64,000 nt of DNA. It comes from Allacma fusca (lineage: Eukaryota > Arthropoda > Collembola > Symphypleona > Sminthuridae). Location of the stretch: positions 19,455,067-19,519,066 of the forward strand of contig OX359245.1 of the NCBI GenBank assembly GCA_947179485.1, given 5' to 3'. The position numbers and the translations under genes are program-made. This document shows positions 63,893 through 64,000 of the stretch, piece by piece (the first letter of the stretch is position 1; every line of letters starts with the position of its first letter). The notes under the pieces are model-generated. The model was not told the DNA's origin and did no database searches. It worked only from the letters and a program-made list of their open reading frames with translations.

Positions 63893-64000
63893 CTGTGAAA
63901 GCGAGTGAAAGTGAGTAAATAATCACCAGAGAGGAGTCCCCCATCACCCCCAACCAAAGCACCATAGATTAACCATCGTCTCGACTGTGCCAGACAATAT
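63893..64000 (-). other. Intron of CRIM1-like copy B
   Basis: Intron sequence upstream of the first visible exon of copy B. The acceptor TTTCACAG directly precedes 63892. The donor exon, expected to end in a VWC half such as GDTWK, lies outside the window. Confidence 0.6.

Overview
The window is nuclear DNA from a small-genomed invertebrate animal, most likely an arthropod. A crustacean such as a copepod is a guess from overall style, not something the sequence proves. Genes have many short GT-AG introns, several under 50 bases. The DNA is A+T-rich, protein similarity is animal throughout, and the second half is full of microsatellites and small transposon relics. ORF-only gene finding breaks every gene here, so I rebuilt exons by hand from splice signals and reading phase. 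All exon joins below keep phase.

Region 1 (1-12.6 kb) is a compact housekeeping block. A 20-finger C2H2 protein (minus) sits head-to-head with mitochondrial/cytosolic fumarase (plus). Replication factor C subunit 4 (plus) follows, converging 171 bp tail-to-tail on a previously unlisted three-exon secreted protein (minus). Next is an LRRC59-like ER-anchored leucine-rich-repeat protein (minus).

Region 2 (12.6-20.4 kb) holds a decayed AT-hook reading frame, one isolated exon-like block and a divergent phospholipid scramblase (minus, four exons).

Region 3 (20.4-37.7 kb) is a nine-exon CRIM1-like gene (minus): signal peptide, a cysteine-rich CRIM1 module, six VWC domains interleaved with two antistasin-like motifs, one membrane helix and a short basic tail. 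A 9.2 kb first intron contains a candidate six-cysteine secreted peptide on the same strand.

Region 4 (37.7-62.1 kb) is gene-poor. It carries a dead mariner transposase, a roughly 1 kb non-coding element with CGTCCGTA arrays and a hairpin end, at least nine copies of a 160-210 bp TA-flanked MITE family in the window, and one weak small-gene candidate.

Region 5 (62.2-64 kb) holds the last three coding exons of a second CRIM1-like gene on the same strand. It is about 80% identical to the first copy over the last two VWC exons, so this is a tandem duplication whose upstream copy runs off the window. CRIM1-family proteins bind BMP-type ligands through VWC domains. Two neighbouring copies with different cytoplasmic tails are the most biologically interesting feature of the window.
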